Below, piece after piece: positions 16,237 through 25,007 of a DNA stretch of 64,000 nucleotides. The DNA is from WJMB01 sp964581465. GTDB taxonomy: Bacteria; RBG-13-66-14. Under the pieces are notes generated by a model. It was given only the letters and a program-made list of their open reading frames with translations. It made no database searches and had not been told where the DNA came from. The stretch lies in contig CAZOOP010000009.1 in assembly GCA_964581465.1 (NCBI GenBank), forward strand, positions 22,825 to 86,824. Direction: 5' to 3'. Position numbers and translations under genes: made by a program. The number at the start of each line of letters is the position of its first letter. Position 1 is the first letter of the stretch.

Positions 16237-18078
16237 ATGAAGAGTACCGCTTATCTCGCCATCTTCCTGCTGCTCGCGGCGTCGGCGTCGGCTGCGCCGT
16301 CGGACAGCCAGACGCTCAATACAATCGAGGACGGGAGCGCCATCGAGGAGACGACACCGGCGCGCAGCCTGAGCGCCCTGGCCTCCACGACGACCAACCC
16401 GACGGAACCTCCGGTTCCCGACAGCCAGGTCCTCTGGCACTATCAGATCCCCGACGGCGGTCCCCAGCGGCTCAACGCCGCCCTGGGATACAACGAGCAG
16501 TACGCCTGGAGCGGCGGTTACTTCGGTGGCGGCAAGCTGTTCGAGATGGCCGGCAGCGGCACGCCGGAGTGGGAGTTCGATCGTGACGGCTCCTTCGCCA
16601 CCGCGGCCTCGCAGAGCGGTGATATCTTCTACGGCGCCTGGGAGCATAACGGCGCCTTCGAGGTCTACCAGTTCGCCGCCGGCAACTCGACGCCGGTCTG
16701 GACCTGGGACGGCGCCGCGGCGGGCTACCAGCCCGGTAACATTCAGTACCCGGGGATGGCCGCCTGCAGCGACGACGGCTCGGTCTTCGTCGTCGGTGGC
16801 AACGACGGCGACTCCCTGGCGGTGATGATCTTCAGCGCGGGTTCTTCGACGCCGCTGATCTTCGAGGACGAGTCCCTGGCCTACAACCCGCGCCAGCTCC
16901 GCCTGACCGCCGACGGAGGCAAGGTTATCCTGCGGGCCGCGGCCACCCTCTACCGCATCGACACGGCCACGGCCACCCTGGAGGCCACCTACGATCTCGG
17001 AGCCTCGACGGACTGCTTCGGCGTCAGCGCCGACGGCTCCGTGGTCGTCTTCGGCTTCAGCGGTTTCCAGGTCATCGAGTGGGATGGCGCCGATTACCAA
17101 CTCCAGTTCACCGGCTACTGCCCGGGCAGCAACTACGCCGGTCTGGGCTGGGTGGGCGACGACAACGAGCAGATCATCGTCGTCTGGTACGCCGCCAACT
17201 ACCTCAAGAACTGGGTCACCCGCTTCGAGAAGTCCCAGGGCAACACCCCGGTCTGGACCTACGAGACCCCGGAGGCCGGCGGCGCCTACCAGGACACGCC
17301 GGAGTGGATCGACGCCTCCGCCGACGGTGAGTGGATCGCCATCGCCTTCGCCGGTTCCCAGACCGACACCAACGACGAGGTCATCATCCTGCGCGACTCC
17401 GACCCCGTCGGCCCCTGGTGGGGGTTGAACACCCCGGGTTCGGCCACCTGCGTCGACATCTCCGACGACGGCCGGTACCTGGTCACCTCGGGCAAGGGGG
17501 TCCACCTCAACCAGATGGGTTCCGGCGGCGACGTCTACGCCGTCGAGATCGATCAGACCGTGGGCCTCGCCGACGGCGACTTCCGCGCCCGTTCCGTCGA
17601 TGAAGGGGTGTTGCTGGAATGGACCGTCGAAGGCGCGGTTCGCGTCGAGCTGACGCGGGATGACGCGCGACTGGCCGACGGGCTGGACGGTGAGGCCGCC
17701 TACCTCGATCGCGATCCGGGTTCCGAGCCCCGCAGCTACCTGCTGATCGCTTACGACGCCGACGGCGAGGCTGCGGTCTTCGGCCCCCTGAAGGTCCTCC
17801 CCGCGGCCGTCACCGGCCGCACGACCCTGGAACGGCCCTTCCCCAACCCGAGCGAGGGAAGCGTCAGCGCCGTTTACGAACTGGCCGCCGAGGCCGAGGT
17901 CGAGCTGGCCCTCTACGATCTGGCCGGGCGGCGGGTCCGTCTGCTCGAGGTCGGCCGTCGCGCGGCGGGTCGCCACGCCGTCGAGATCGACACCGCCGGA
18001 CTGAGCGCCGGGGTCTACCTGCTGCGCCTGTCCACGCCCGACGGCGAGGCTCAGCGTCGCCTGGTCGTCGAGCGTTAG
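16237..18078 (+). CDS. Secreted beta-propeller-like protein with FlgD-like sorting domain
   Basis: The 613-residue product starts at ATG 16237 behind CCAGGAGG and has a signal peptide cut near ASASAA. Residues about 65-440 are propeller-like: repeated units with ACSDDGSVFVVGG, VSADGSVVVFG, ASADGEWIAIA and DISDDGRYLVTSG, the D-D-G turns of WD40/PQQ-type blades. A fibronectin-like module follows (EGVLLEWTVEG...FGPLKV), then a C-terminal FlgD-like domain (PFPNPSEG, LALYDLAGRRV, GVYLLRL, RRLVVER). The same two C-terminal modules recur in the metallo- and C25 peptidases near 32-37 kb. It is probably exported and surface attached. Confidence 0.85.
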   Translation: MKSTAYLAIFLLLAASASAAPSDSQTLNTIEDGSAIEETTPARSLSALASTTTNPTEPPVPDSQVLWHYQIPDGGPQRLNAALGYNEQYAWSGGYFGGGKLFEMAGSGTPEWEFDRDGSFATAASQSGDIFYGAWEHNGAFEVYQFAAGNSTPVWTWDGAAAGYQPGNIQYPGMAACSDDGSVFVVGGNDGDSLAVMIFSAGSSTPLIFEDESLAYNPRQLRLTADGGKVILRAAATLYRIDTATATLEATYDLGASTDCFGVSADGSVVVFGFSGFQVIEWDGADYQLQFTGYCPGSNYAGLGWVGDDNEQIIVVWYAANYLKNWVTRFEKSQGNTPVWTYETPEAGGAYQDTPEWIDASADGEWIAIAFAGSQTDTNDEVIILRDSDPVGPWWGLNTPGSATCVDISDDGRYLVTSGKGVHLNQMGSGGDVYAVEIDQTVGLADGDFRARSVDEGVLLEWTVEGAVRVELTRDDARLADGLDGEAAYLDRDPGSEPRSYLLIAYDADGEAAVFGPLKVLPAAVTGRTTLERPFPNPSEGSVSAVYELAAEAEVELALYDLAGRRVRLLEVGRRAAGRHAVEIDTAGLSAGVYLLRLSTPDGEAQRRLVVER

Positions 18079-18110
18079 CCCCTTCGGCCTGCGCTGATGG
18101 ATTGACAACG

Positions 18111-18150
18111 GGACGCCGAGGGCGTCCTGTTACTCTACTCTACTCTACTC
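18111..18150 (+). terminator. Hairpin followed by TACTC tandem repeat
   Basis: GGACGCC/GGCGTCC with a GAG loop (18111-18127) is a short stem after the propeller gene. It is followed by TACTC repeated four times (18131-18150), a pyrimidine-rich tract in place of a T-run. Confidence 0.5.
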
Positions 18151-18416
18151 GACAGTGGTTGAAGGCGAAAAGCGTGGAGGCTGTCGACCAGTCGCCACTG
18201 CTTGGTAGCGGTGTTTACCGAGTCGCGGTTGCTTCCAGATTGAGCGGCCCGGGTTTTCGCAGTCGCGCGGGGGGGTGCAGCCCTCGAACAGCGCGGAGAA
18301 TCGGGATGGCTTATGGATCGCTTAACGGCGACGGATCGCGATGGACGCCGACCCGGAAGCGTTGTGGTAAGCCGCCGAGTGATGGGCGGGGTGCCGCAGA
18401 GGATCAACCCGTCGGA
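18151..18416. other. Intergenic DNA between convergent genes
   Basis: No supported gene or repeat is seen in these 266 bp. The very long plus-strand frame that crosses into 19.1 kb is antisense to the ABC transporter. Confidence 0.5.
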
Positions 18417-20066
18417 CTAATTGATCAGCGGCGCGGCGCCCCGGCGCAGTTGGACCCGGCGGTCGACGAGGGCGCCGACGCGCTCGCGGTGGCTGATGAC
18501 GATCAACAGCGCTTCGGGCAGCTCGACGCGCACCCGGGTCAGCAGTTCGCGCTCGGCGGCGTCGTCGACGAAGCTGGTGGTCTCGTCGAGAATCAACAGG
18601 CGCGGGCGACGGAAGAGCGCCCGGGCCAGGGCCAGGCGGCGGCGCTGACCGCCGGAGAGCTCGCTGCCGCCCAGGCTCAGGCCGCGGGCGCCGATCAGCG
18701 GGCTCAGGCCGACCAGCTCGAGCAGACGGCGGGCTTCCCCGCGCTGGGCGGCGTCGCCGTCGCCTGGATAGAAGACCGCCTCGAGGGCTCCGCCGGGGAG
18801 GAACTCGGGCTCCTGATCGACGAGCAGGGCCTGGGCGCGCCAGGGGCCGCGACCGAAACCGGCGGCGTCGCGGCCGTCCACGGTGATCGTTCCGGCGTCG
18901 GGATCGTAGAGGCGGCAGAGCAGGCGGGCCAGGGTGGTTTTGCCGACTCCGGAGGGGCCGTAGAGGTGGTAGCCGCGCCCGGCGGCGAACTCCAGATTCA
19001 ACCCCTCGAAGACCCGCTCGCCGTCGGGGTAGGCGAAGGCGAGGCCGGTCAGCTTCAGCCTGGTCCAATCCCGGGGCGGCGCCGGACCGTCGAGGGCTTC
19101 GACGGGCTCGCTCCACAGGTTGTCGAGGCGGCGGTGGACCACGATCAGGCTTTCCAACGGCCCCAGTGAGGCGTAGAGACTCTTCAGGGTCACCAGCAGC
19201 CAGCCCAGGGCCACGGCGGCCGAGCCCAACTGACCCAAAGAGAGGCTGGTCAGGGCGGCGGCGTCGAGTCCGGCCCAGACGGCCGCCCCCAGGGCCAGGG
19301 CGGTCAGCAGCTCTCCCAGGGGTCCCAGGGCCGTCTGCAAAGCGGTCTGGCGGAGCAGGCGGCGGCGGCGCTCGGCCCCGGTGCGCGAAAAGCGGCGCAG
19401 CTCGAGCTCCCGGCCGCCGTAGGCCCGGACGAGGCGCGGAGCTCCGGCGGCCTCGACGGCTCGGCTCCAGTAGTCGGCGGTGCTGTCGTAGAAGCGCGCC
19501 GCCTGACGACCGAGGCGCCGCGTGAGCCAGAGGAAGGGCAGGGCGGCCGCCGGGGCCGCCAGGCCGATGATCAACCCGACCTTCCAGTCCAGGTGGATCA
19601 GGTAGCCCCAGAGGGCGGTGGCCTTGAGCCCCTCGAGGATGAAGCCGCGGTAGACGCCGCCGGCGGTGTTGATGAAGTTGCGGCAGTCGAAGAACAGAGA
19701 ACTGGCGGCGTAGGCTCCGGAGCGGGCCGTCAGCAGGGGCAGGCCGAGGAGGTGGCCGAAGCTCTTCTGGGTCAGCTCCAGCTCGATGCGGCTGTTCAGC
19801 ACCGTGGTCAGCAGGTTGCCCAGGGCGCCCAGGGCGGCGCGCAGAATGAAGGCCCCGGCCAGGATCAAGACCGCGCCGAGCAGCCCGTCTCCGGAGCCGT
19901 TCTGAAAGGCGTCCAGGGTGTGACCCACGCCCCAGACCAGCCCCAGGCCGACCCCGGCCAGGGGCAGGCCCAGCAGGCCCAGCAGCAGCAGACGGCCGCG
20001 CCAGGGCCGCATCACGGCCAAGGCGCGGCGCAGGTCCCGCCAGCGCTTGATGATTTCCAGGCCCAT
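18417..20066 (-). CDS. ABC transporter, fused permease and ATPase
   Basis: The 549-residue product is a half-transporter: about six transmembrane helices (residues 20-320), then the ATPase domain. Visible motifs are Walker A GPSGVGKTT, signature LSGGQRRRLALARAL, Walker B LLILDET, D-loop SFVD and switch His in ISHRE. It would work as a dimer, exporting a lipid, peptide or drug. It starts 4 bp after the stop of the lytic transglycosylase gene, so the two probably share a transcript. The substrate is unknown; an envelope precursor is a guess from context. Confidence 0.9.
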   Translation of the reverse strand: MGLEIIKRWRDLRRALAVMRPWRGRLLLLGLLGLPLAGVGLGLVWGVGHTLDAFQNGSGDGLLGAVLILAGAFILRAALGALGNLLTTVLNSRIELELTQKSFGHLLGLPLLTARSGAYAASSLFFDCRNFINTAGGVYRGFILEGLKATALWGYLIHLDWKVGLIIGLAAPAAALPFLWLTRRLGRQAARFYDSTADYWSRAVEAAGAPRLVRAYGGRELELRRFSRTGAERRRRLLRQTALQTALGPLGELLTALALGAAVWAGLDAAALTSLSLGQLGSAAVALGWLLVTLKSLYASLGPLESLIVVHRRLDNLWSEPVEALDGPAPPRDWTRLKLTGLAFAYPDGERVFEGLNLEFAAGRGYHLYGPSGVGKTTLARLLCRLYDPDAGTITVDGRDAAGFGRGPWRAQALLVDQEPEFLPGGALEAVFYPGDGDAAQRGEARRLLELVGLSPLIGARGLSLGGSELSGGQRRRLALARALFRRPRLLILDETTSFVDDAAERELLTRVRVELPEALLIVISHRERVGALVDRRVQLRRGAAPLIN

Positions 20067-20070
20067 CGAC

Positions 20071-22359
20071 TCAGTTCCCGTAGAGTTGGCGGTAGCGGCG
20101 GTAGCTGCCCAAGACCCGGACGACGTAGCGTCGTGTCTCGTCGAAGGGGGTGGTCAGCAACCAGAGGTCCGGTGGCAGTGTCTCACGGGCCGCCACCCAG
20201 CGGTCGGCGTTGCCCGGTCCGGCGTTGTAGGCGGCCAGGGCCAGCAACAGGTCGCCATCGTAGCGCTCGAGCATCCGGCTCAGGTAGGCGGCGCCGAGAA
20301 GCAGGGAGTCGGCGGGCTCCCGGGGGTCGTAGTCCTCCAAGCCCAGCTCGGCGGCGGTCAGCGCGGCGGTGCCCGGCATCTGCTGGGTCAGCCCCAGGGC
20401 TCCGGCCCGGGAGACCACCCCGGGATCGAAGCGGCTCTCCTCGCGGGCCAGGGCCGTCAGCAGCAGGGGATCGACGGGGACGCGCCCGACGGCGGCGCGC
20501 GACTCTTCAGCGTAAACCAGGGGGTAGGCGAAGGGCAGGGCCAGCAGGCCTTCGGGTCGGGCGGCGTCGGTGAGGGCCAGGGCGCGACCGGCCTGCTCCA
20601 GCCCCGGCGCCGGCGCATAGTCGCCCACCTCGCAGCGTCGCCGCACCCTGGCCAGGGCGGCGGCGGCGCGCATCAGCGGATCGTCGCCCCGGTGGTACTC
20701 CAGGGCGGCCAGGTAGCCCTCGAAGAAGGTGTCGTCACCCACACCGGCCAAATCGAGGAGCAGGTCGAGCTCGGGGTCGCCCAGGGTGCTGTAGCAGCCC
20801 TCGAAGAGGCCGCCCCAGGGAGCGGGGTCACCGCCGGAGTAGTCGTAGAGCCACCAGCGATCGTGGCGGGCGGGCAGCTCGTAGAAGGGGTGGCTCCAAT
20901 TGGCCTCCTCGGGCGGCGGCTCGCCGGTCGCCAGACCGGCCAGGCGTGGGACCCAGTAGGCGCAGTGGGCGGCGTAGGCGGGGTCGTGGTCGGCCTGGAC
21001 CATCGCCCGGGAGGCGCCGGCGAAGTCACCGGCCTCGGCGAGGATCATCGCCCGGCGCCAGGCGGCTCGGGCGCGCTCCTGACCCTCCAGCCCCCCCCGG
21101 AGTGCCGAGGCGTAGAGCTCCGCCGCCCGGGCGGGAGAGCTGTAACGCAGCAGGTTGCCCCGGTAGTAGGCGGCTTTGGCGGCGGCCCGCTCGGCGTCGC
21201 GCTCCAGGTAGGTGCCCTCGAGCTCGGTGGGGACGTCCGTCGCGGCGACGGCGATCCACAGCTCGTCGGCGGCGGCGTCGTTGCCGCGGTTGAACTGGGC
21301 CACTCCGGCGTAGAGCCGGGCCGGGCCGTCGAGCTCGCCGCCGTAGAGGGTTTCGTACTGGGCCAGGGATAGACCGTAGCGGCCCCGGGCGCTCTCCAGC
21401 TCGCCGCGCAGCAGCACCGCGGCCGGGCCGTCGGGCAGCCGGCCCAGCTCGTCGGCGGCGGCGTCGAGGTCGCCCAGCTCCAGGGCCAGGGCGATCTGCC
21501 GCGCCCGCTCACCGGCGGGGACGTCGGTGGAGTATTCGAGCAGCTCCAGGGTCCGGCGTCGGGCCGTGTCGTCGGTCGGTTCGTTCTCTGCCAGCAGCTC
21601 CCAGGCCAGCTCCCGACGGCGGTCCTCGCCGGAGAGCAGGGCCGTCCAGTAGGTCAGCTCGTCCCAGAGCGGCGAGGCGGCGGTGACCAGGCCGCGCTCC
21701 TCGTCCAGCTCCCGGGCGACGCCCCGCCCACCGCCCCGCTCATCGAGGAGGCGGCGGTAGTCGGGAAAGACCAGGCGTCGCAGGACAGGGGTGGTCAGCG
21801 ACCAGGCCGTCTCCAGGGCCCGGCGGCGCTCGGGTCCCTCCTCCACCGGATCTAGCTCCCGGGAACGGGCCAGTTGGGCCAGGCAGCCCAGCGGGCCGTT
21901 GTCGAGTGGCTCGAGGCGGGCCAGGCCGTCCTCGCGGAAGCCTGCGTTAAGCAGGGCCAGACCGCGCCCCAGCTCGAGGGCCGGATCGTCGCCGGGCGGT
22001 GGTTGTTCGTCGGGGTGCGCCCGGACCAAACCGGCGAGTTGGAGACGGACCAGTTGGTACTCCGCGCGGGGGTCATCCAGGGCGGCCAGCAACGCGGCGG
22101 CGCGGTGGGGCTCGCCGTCGGCCAGAGCCAGTTGGGCGGCGGCGTAGTCGCGCTCCGGCGAGCCCTCGGGCAGCTCCTCCAACAGAGCCCGCGCTCCGGC
22201 GCCATCGCCGATGAGCAACAGGTCGGCCGCCGTCGGCTCCGGGATCTCCAGCTCGGCCAGGGGGTCGGTCTCCCGGGGACCACAGCTAGCGGCCAACAGG
22301 ACCGCCGGGACGACCGGCCAGAATCGCCGCCAGCTCCGGGCTGTAATCCTTGTCTTCAT
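20071..22359 (-). CDS. Soluble lytic murein transglycosylase-like lipoprotein
   Basis: The 762-residue product cleaves peptidoglycan glycan strands. It has a lipoprotein signal (LLAASC). A long helical region (about residues 30-590) of TPR-like repeats resembles the U-shaped domain of Slt70. The C-terminal SLT domain (about 620-750) has the catalytic Glu in EESRFDP, then GALGLTQQMPGTA, LAAYNAGPGN and the ETRRYV block. It is longer than E. coli Slt (about 645). Its first 74 bp overlap the 3' end of the upstream methyltransferase gene; the signal peptide lies there, so no later start would keep it. Confidence 0.93.
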   Translation of the reverse strand: MKTRITARSWRRFWPVVPAVLLAASCGPRETDPLAELEIPEPTAADLLLIGDGAGARALLEELPEGSPERDYAAAQLALADGEPHRAAALLAALDDPRAEYQLVRLQLAGLVRAHPDEQPPPGDDPALELGRGLALLNAGFREDGLARLEPLDNGPLGCLAQLARSRELDPVEEGPERRRALETAWSLTTPVLRRLVFPDYRRLLDERGGGRGVARELDEERGLVTAASPLWDELTYWTALLSGEDRRRELAWELLAENEPTDDTARRRTLELLEYSTDVPAGERARQIALALELGDLDAAADELGRLPDGPAAVLLRGELESARGRYGLSLAQYETLYGGELDGPARLYAGVAQFNRGNDAAADELWIAVAATDVPTELEGTYLERDAERAAAKAAYYRGNLLRYSSPARAAELYASALRGGLEGQERARAAWRRAMILAEAGDFAGASRAMVQADHDPAYAAHCAYWVPRLAGLATGEPPPEEANWSHPFYELPARHDRWWLYDYSGGDPAPWGGLFEGCYSTLGDPELDLLLDLAGVGDDTFFEGYLAALEYHRGDDPLMRAAAALARVRRRCEVGDYAPAPGLEQAGRALALTDAARPEGLLALPFAYPLVYAEESRAAVGRVPVDPLLLTALAREESRFDPGVVSRAGALGLTQQMPGTAALTAAELGLEDYDPREPADSLLLGAAYLSRMLERYDGDLLLALAAYNAGPGNADRWVAARETLPPDLWLLTTPFDETRRYVVRVLGSYRRYRQLYGN

Positions 22360-23041
22360 GGGTATGGAGGGGGGGTTCCAGGGTGAGCTCGACGCCGCCG
22401 TCGCGGCGGGCCTCGACGAGAACCAGGCGGGCCGGGGCCTCCCGTCGGCCGTGGACCGGGCGCAGCCGCTTGGGCTCCAGGCTGCGACGGCGCAGCTCGT
22501 GGAGCAGCTCGGCTGTCCGTCGGGCGGTGAAGATCAGGTAGAGCGCGCCGCCGGGATTGAGGATGCGTCGCGCCGCGTCGATAAAATCGGACAGGGTTCC
22601 CGCCGTCTCCCGCCTGGCCTGGTCCCGCGACGGCTCGGGGCTGATCCGGCCGTCACCGGGCGCGCGAAAGGGCGGATTGGCGAGCACCCGGTCGTATACT
22701 CCGGGCGGCGGCAACCGCTCCGGCTCGCGCAGGTCGCCGGTGGTCACACTGAGCTCCAGACCGTTGCGACGGGCGTTGAAGTGGGCCAGCTCGGCGAGGT
22801 CGGGCTGGAGCTCGATCCCCCAAGCCTTCGGGGTTCGCTCGAGATGCAGCGCAGCCAGGGCGCAGGCTCCGTGGCCCAGCCCGAGCTCGGCGACGGGGCC
22901 GCCGGGAGGGAGGAAGTCGGCCAGCAGCACCGCGTCCAGGCTGGTCCGCGGTCCCCGGGCCGGCTGCCGCAGGGCCAGGGCTCCACCGAAGAGGGAGTAA
23001 TCCTCGCCGGGCGGGTCTGCGCTTGACGCGGGGTTCCTCAT
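22286..23041 (-). CDS. tRNA1(Val) N6-adenine methyltransferase-like
   Basis: This 251-residue class I SAM-dependent methyltransferase resembles TrmN6/YfiC, which modifies A37 of tRNA-Val. It has an SAM-binding motif (AELGLGHGAC) at about residue 47 and the N6-adenine signature NPPF at about 120 (ANPPFRAPG). It starts EDYSLFGGAL, like the typical N-terminal block. ATG 23041 is chosen because upstream codons run into the promoter of the divergent gene. The gene overlaps the transglycosylase start by 74 bp. HemK/RlmG-type specificity is possible. Confidence 0.82.
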   Translation of the reverse strand: MRNPASSADPPGEDYSLFGGALALRQPARGPRTSLDAVLLADFLPPGGPVAELGLGHGACALAALHLERTPKAWGIELQPDLAELAHFNARRNGLELSVTTGDLREPERLPPPGVYDRVLANPPFRAPGDGRISPEPSRDQARRETAGTLSDFIDAARRILNPGGALYLIFTARRTAELLHELRRRSLEPKRLRPVHGRREAPARLVLVEARRDGGVELTLEPPLHTHEDKDYSPELAAILAGRPGGPVGR

Positions 23042-23071
23042 CACTTGGGATGATAGCAGCCCCGGGGCGTC

Positions 23072-23100
23072 TCGACAAGGCCGGGGGCCTCTGGTAAACT
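23072..23100 (+). promoter_or_regulatory. Promoter of fumarase beta-subunit gene
   Basis: TCGACA (23072-23077), a 17-bp spacer and TAAACT (23095-23100) lie 26 bp before the start codon. Confidence 0.5.
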
Positions 23101-23126
23101 CGCCCCCGTCGAAACCAAGGAGGACC

Positions 23127-23696
23127 ATGGGCTCCAACCCGATCAAGCTGACCACCCCGCTGAGCGAGGAAGACGTCCGGGCGCTGCGCATCGGCGACTC
23201 GGTGAAGCTCTCCGGCGTGATCTACACCGCCCGCGACGCCGCCCACGCCCGCCTCGTCGAGCTGCTCGAGGCCGGCGAGGAGCTGCCCTTCCCCGTCGAA
23301 GGGGCCGCGCTCTACTACGTCGGCCCCTGTCCGGCCAAACCGCCCCGGGTCATCGGCTCCGCCGGACCGACCACCAGCTACCGTATGGATCCCTACACTC
23401 CGTCGCTTCTGGCCGCGGGCCTGCGCGCGATGATCGGCAAGGGCAAGCGCGGTCCCGCGGTGCGCGAGGCGATGCGGGAGCACGGCGCGGTCTACTTCGC
23501 CGCCGTCGGCGGAGCCGCCGCGCTGATCGCCCGCTGCGTCAAGGAGCTGGAGATTATCGCCTACGAGGACCTCGGCACCGAGGCCGTGCGCCGCCTGGTG
23601 GTCGAGGACTTCCCCCTGATCGTCGCCAACGACGCCCACGGCGGCGACGCCTACCTCGAGAACCGCAAGCCCTACCAGAGCCTGGTCCTGGACTGA
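23127..23696 (+). CDS. Class I fumarate hydratase beta subunit (orphan)
   Basis: The 189-residue product matches the small beta subunit of two-subunit iron-sulfur fumarase or L-tartrate dehydratase. Key blocks are GDSVKLSGVIYTARDAAH, YYVGPCPAKPP, GSAGPTTSYRMDPY, GKG and AVGGAAAL. It would need a separate alpha subunit carrying the 4Fe-4S cluster, but none lies in the window. Start ATG 23127 has a strong AAGGAGG. It is flanked by a divergent methyltransferase gene and a convergent MFS gene, so it is monocistronic. The exact substrate (fumarate, tartrate or mesaconate) cannot be told from this subunit. Confidence 0.93.
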   Translation: MGSNPIKLTTPLSEEDVRALRIGDSVKLSGVIYTARDAAHARLVELLEAGEELPFPVEGAALYYVGPCPAKPPRVIGSAGPTTSYRMDPYTPSLLAAGLRAMIGKGKRGPAVREAMREHGAVYFAAVGGAAALIARCVKELEIIAYEDLGTEAVRRLVVEDFPLIVANDAHGGDAYLENRKPYQSLVLD

Positions 23697-23745
23697 GCCG
23701 GGGCGAAGCCGTTTCACGGCCCCGCTTCCCAGCGGTGAACCGAAC

Positions 23746-23773
23746 GAGAAAACCGCCCCCGGGCGGTTTTCTC
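23746..23773. terminator. Bidirectional terminator
   Basis: A 13-bp perfect stem GAGAAAACCGCCC / GGGCGGTTTTCTC with a CC loop lies between the convergent fumarase and MFS genes. It has A-rich and T-rich ends, so it can act on both strands. Confidence 0.88.
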
Positions 23774-23834
23774 TCACATCATCAACTGTCTGGGGCGGTT
23801 GAAGGCCCACCCGTTCAAGAGATCGGTTTGCGGT

Positions 23835-25007
23835 TCAATCAGCCGGTAGACTGTCGCCGCCGGACTTGCGTGACAGCAGCAATCCGACCAGCGCGCCGAT
23901 CGTCATCAGGCCGCCAGTCACCAGGTACAGGCCGGCGTAGTTCAGCCGGTTCACCAGGGGCGTTGCCAGGATCGGGGAGAGGAACTGGCCCAGGTAGAGG
24001 GCGGTCGTCGAACCGCCGAAGGCCCGCCCGCGCAGCTTCTCCGGGACCAGGCCGACCAGGCGCACGTTGAGGTTGGGCAGGAAGAGGCCCATCCCGCCGC
24101 CGGCGATGATCAGGCCGGTCAGGGCGCCGTAGTAGCCGTCGGCCAGGCCGAGGAGCAGGTAGCCCAGACCCATCAGGGCGAAATTGAGGGCGAAGATCCC
24201 CCGCGAACTCAGGCGACGGCGCAGCCGACGGTAGACCAAAGAGCCCGCCGCCGAGGCCAGGGTCATCAGGGCCACGGCGACGCCGACGGGGGTGTTGGAT
24301 TCCACCCCCAGCTCGCGTAGATGAAAGGCCACCTGGGTCGGGATCAGATAGAAGGCCAGCATCCCGACGAAGGCCAGCAGGTAGAAGGGCAGTAACCGCC
24401 GCAGGGGCAGGGGGGTCCGCCGGGTTTTCGTCGGCATCTCCGGTGGGAGCCGCTTGGGCTCGCGGACGCTGGACAGCACGCCGGGCAGGACGATCAGCGA
24501 GAGCAGATAGACCAGGAATGGATAGCGCCAGCCGACGTCGGCCAGCAGGCCGCCCAGCAACAGGAAGACCACGCCGCCCAGCGCCGTGGCCGCGCCCTGC
24601 AACCCCATGAAACGATCCAGCTCCGCCCCGTGGAAGCCGTCGCCGATCAGGGTGGTGAAGCCGGTCATCGTCCCGGAGACGGCCACTCCGAGAAGAGCGC
24701 GACCGGCCAGGATCGCGGCCAGGCTGGGCAGGACGAAGCCGGATGAGCCAGCCAGGGCGTAGAGGCAGACGGTCAGGACCAGCACGGGACGCCGGCCCCA
24801 GCGGTCCAGCAGCCAGCCGAAGAGCGGTCCGCCCAGGGCGATGAAGATCGCCGGCAGGCTCAGCGCCAGCTTGACCCAGAACGCCGCGGCGGGGACGGCG
24901 GCGAAGGCCTCCTCCATCGCCGGCAGGGCCGGGGTGATCGTCGCCCCGGCCATCACCGTCAGTGTCGAGCCGGCCAGCAGCGTCGCCCTGTAGAGTCGTT
25001 CACCCAT
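23835..25007 (-). CDS. Major facilitator superfamily transporter
   Basis: The 390-residue membrane protein has about 12 predicted helices in two halves. Motif A is seen in the loop after helix 2 (GWLLDRWGRRPVL) and a degenerate copy in the second half (SLVYRRLRRRLSSRG). The pattern resembles drug/proton antiporters of the DHA1 type. Its start overlaps the stop of the upstream glycosyltransferase-like gene by 8 bp, so mltG, that gene and this one form an operon. The substrate is unknown. Confidence 0.88.
   Translation of the reverse strand: MGERLYRATLLAGSTLTVMAGATITPALPAMEEAFAAVPAAAFWVKLALSLPAIFIALGGPLFGWLLDRWGRRPVLVLTVCLYALAGSSGFVLPSLAAILAGRALLGVAVSGTMTGFTTLIGDGFHGAELDRFMGLQGAATALGGVVFLLLGGLLADVGWRYPFLVYLLSLIVLPGVLSSVREPKRLPPEMPTKTRRTPLPLRRLLPFYLLAFVGMLAFYLIPTQVAFHLRELGVESNTPVGVAVALMTLASAAGSLVYRRLRRRLSSRGIFALNFALMGLGYLLLGLADGYYGALTGLIIAGGGMGLFLPNLNVRLVGLVPEKLRGRAFGGSTTALYLGQFLSPILATPLVNRLNYAGLYLVTGGLMTIGALVGLLLSRKSGGDSLPAD

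Noticed and set aside
18102..19169. Plus-strand frame of 355 codons
   Set aside because: Antisense to the ABC transporter, which shows all ATPase motifs.
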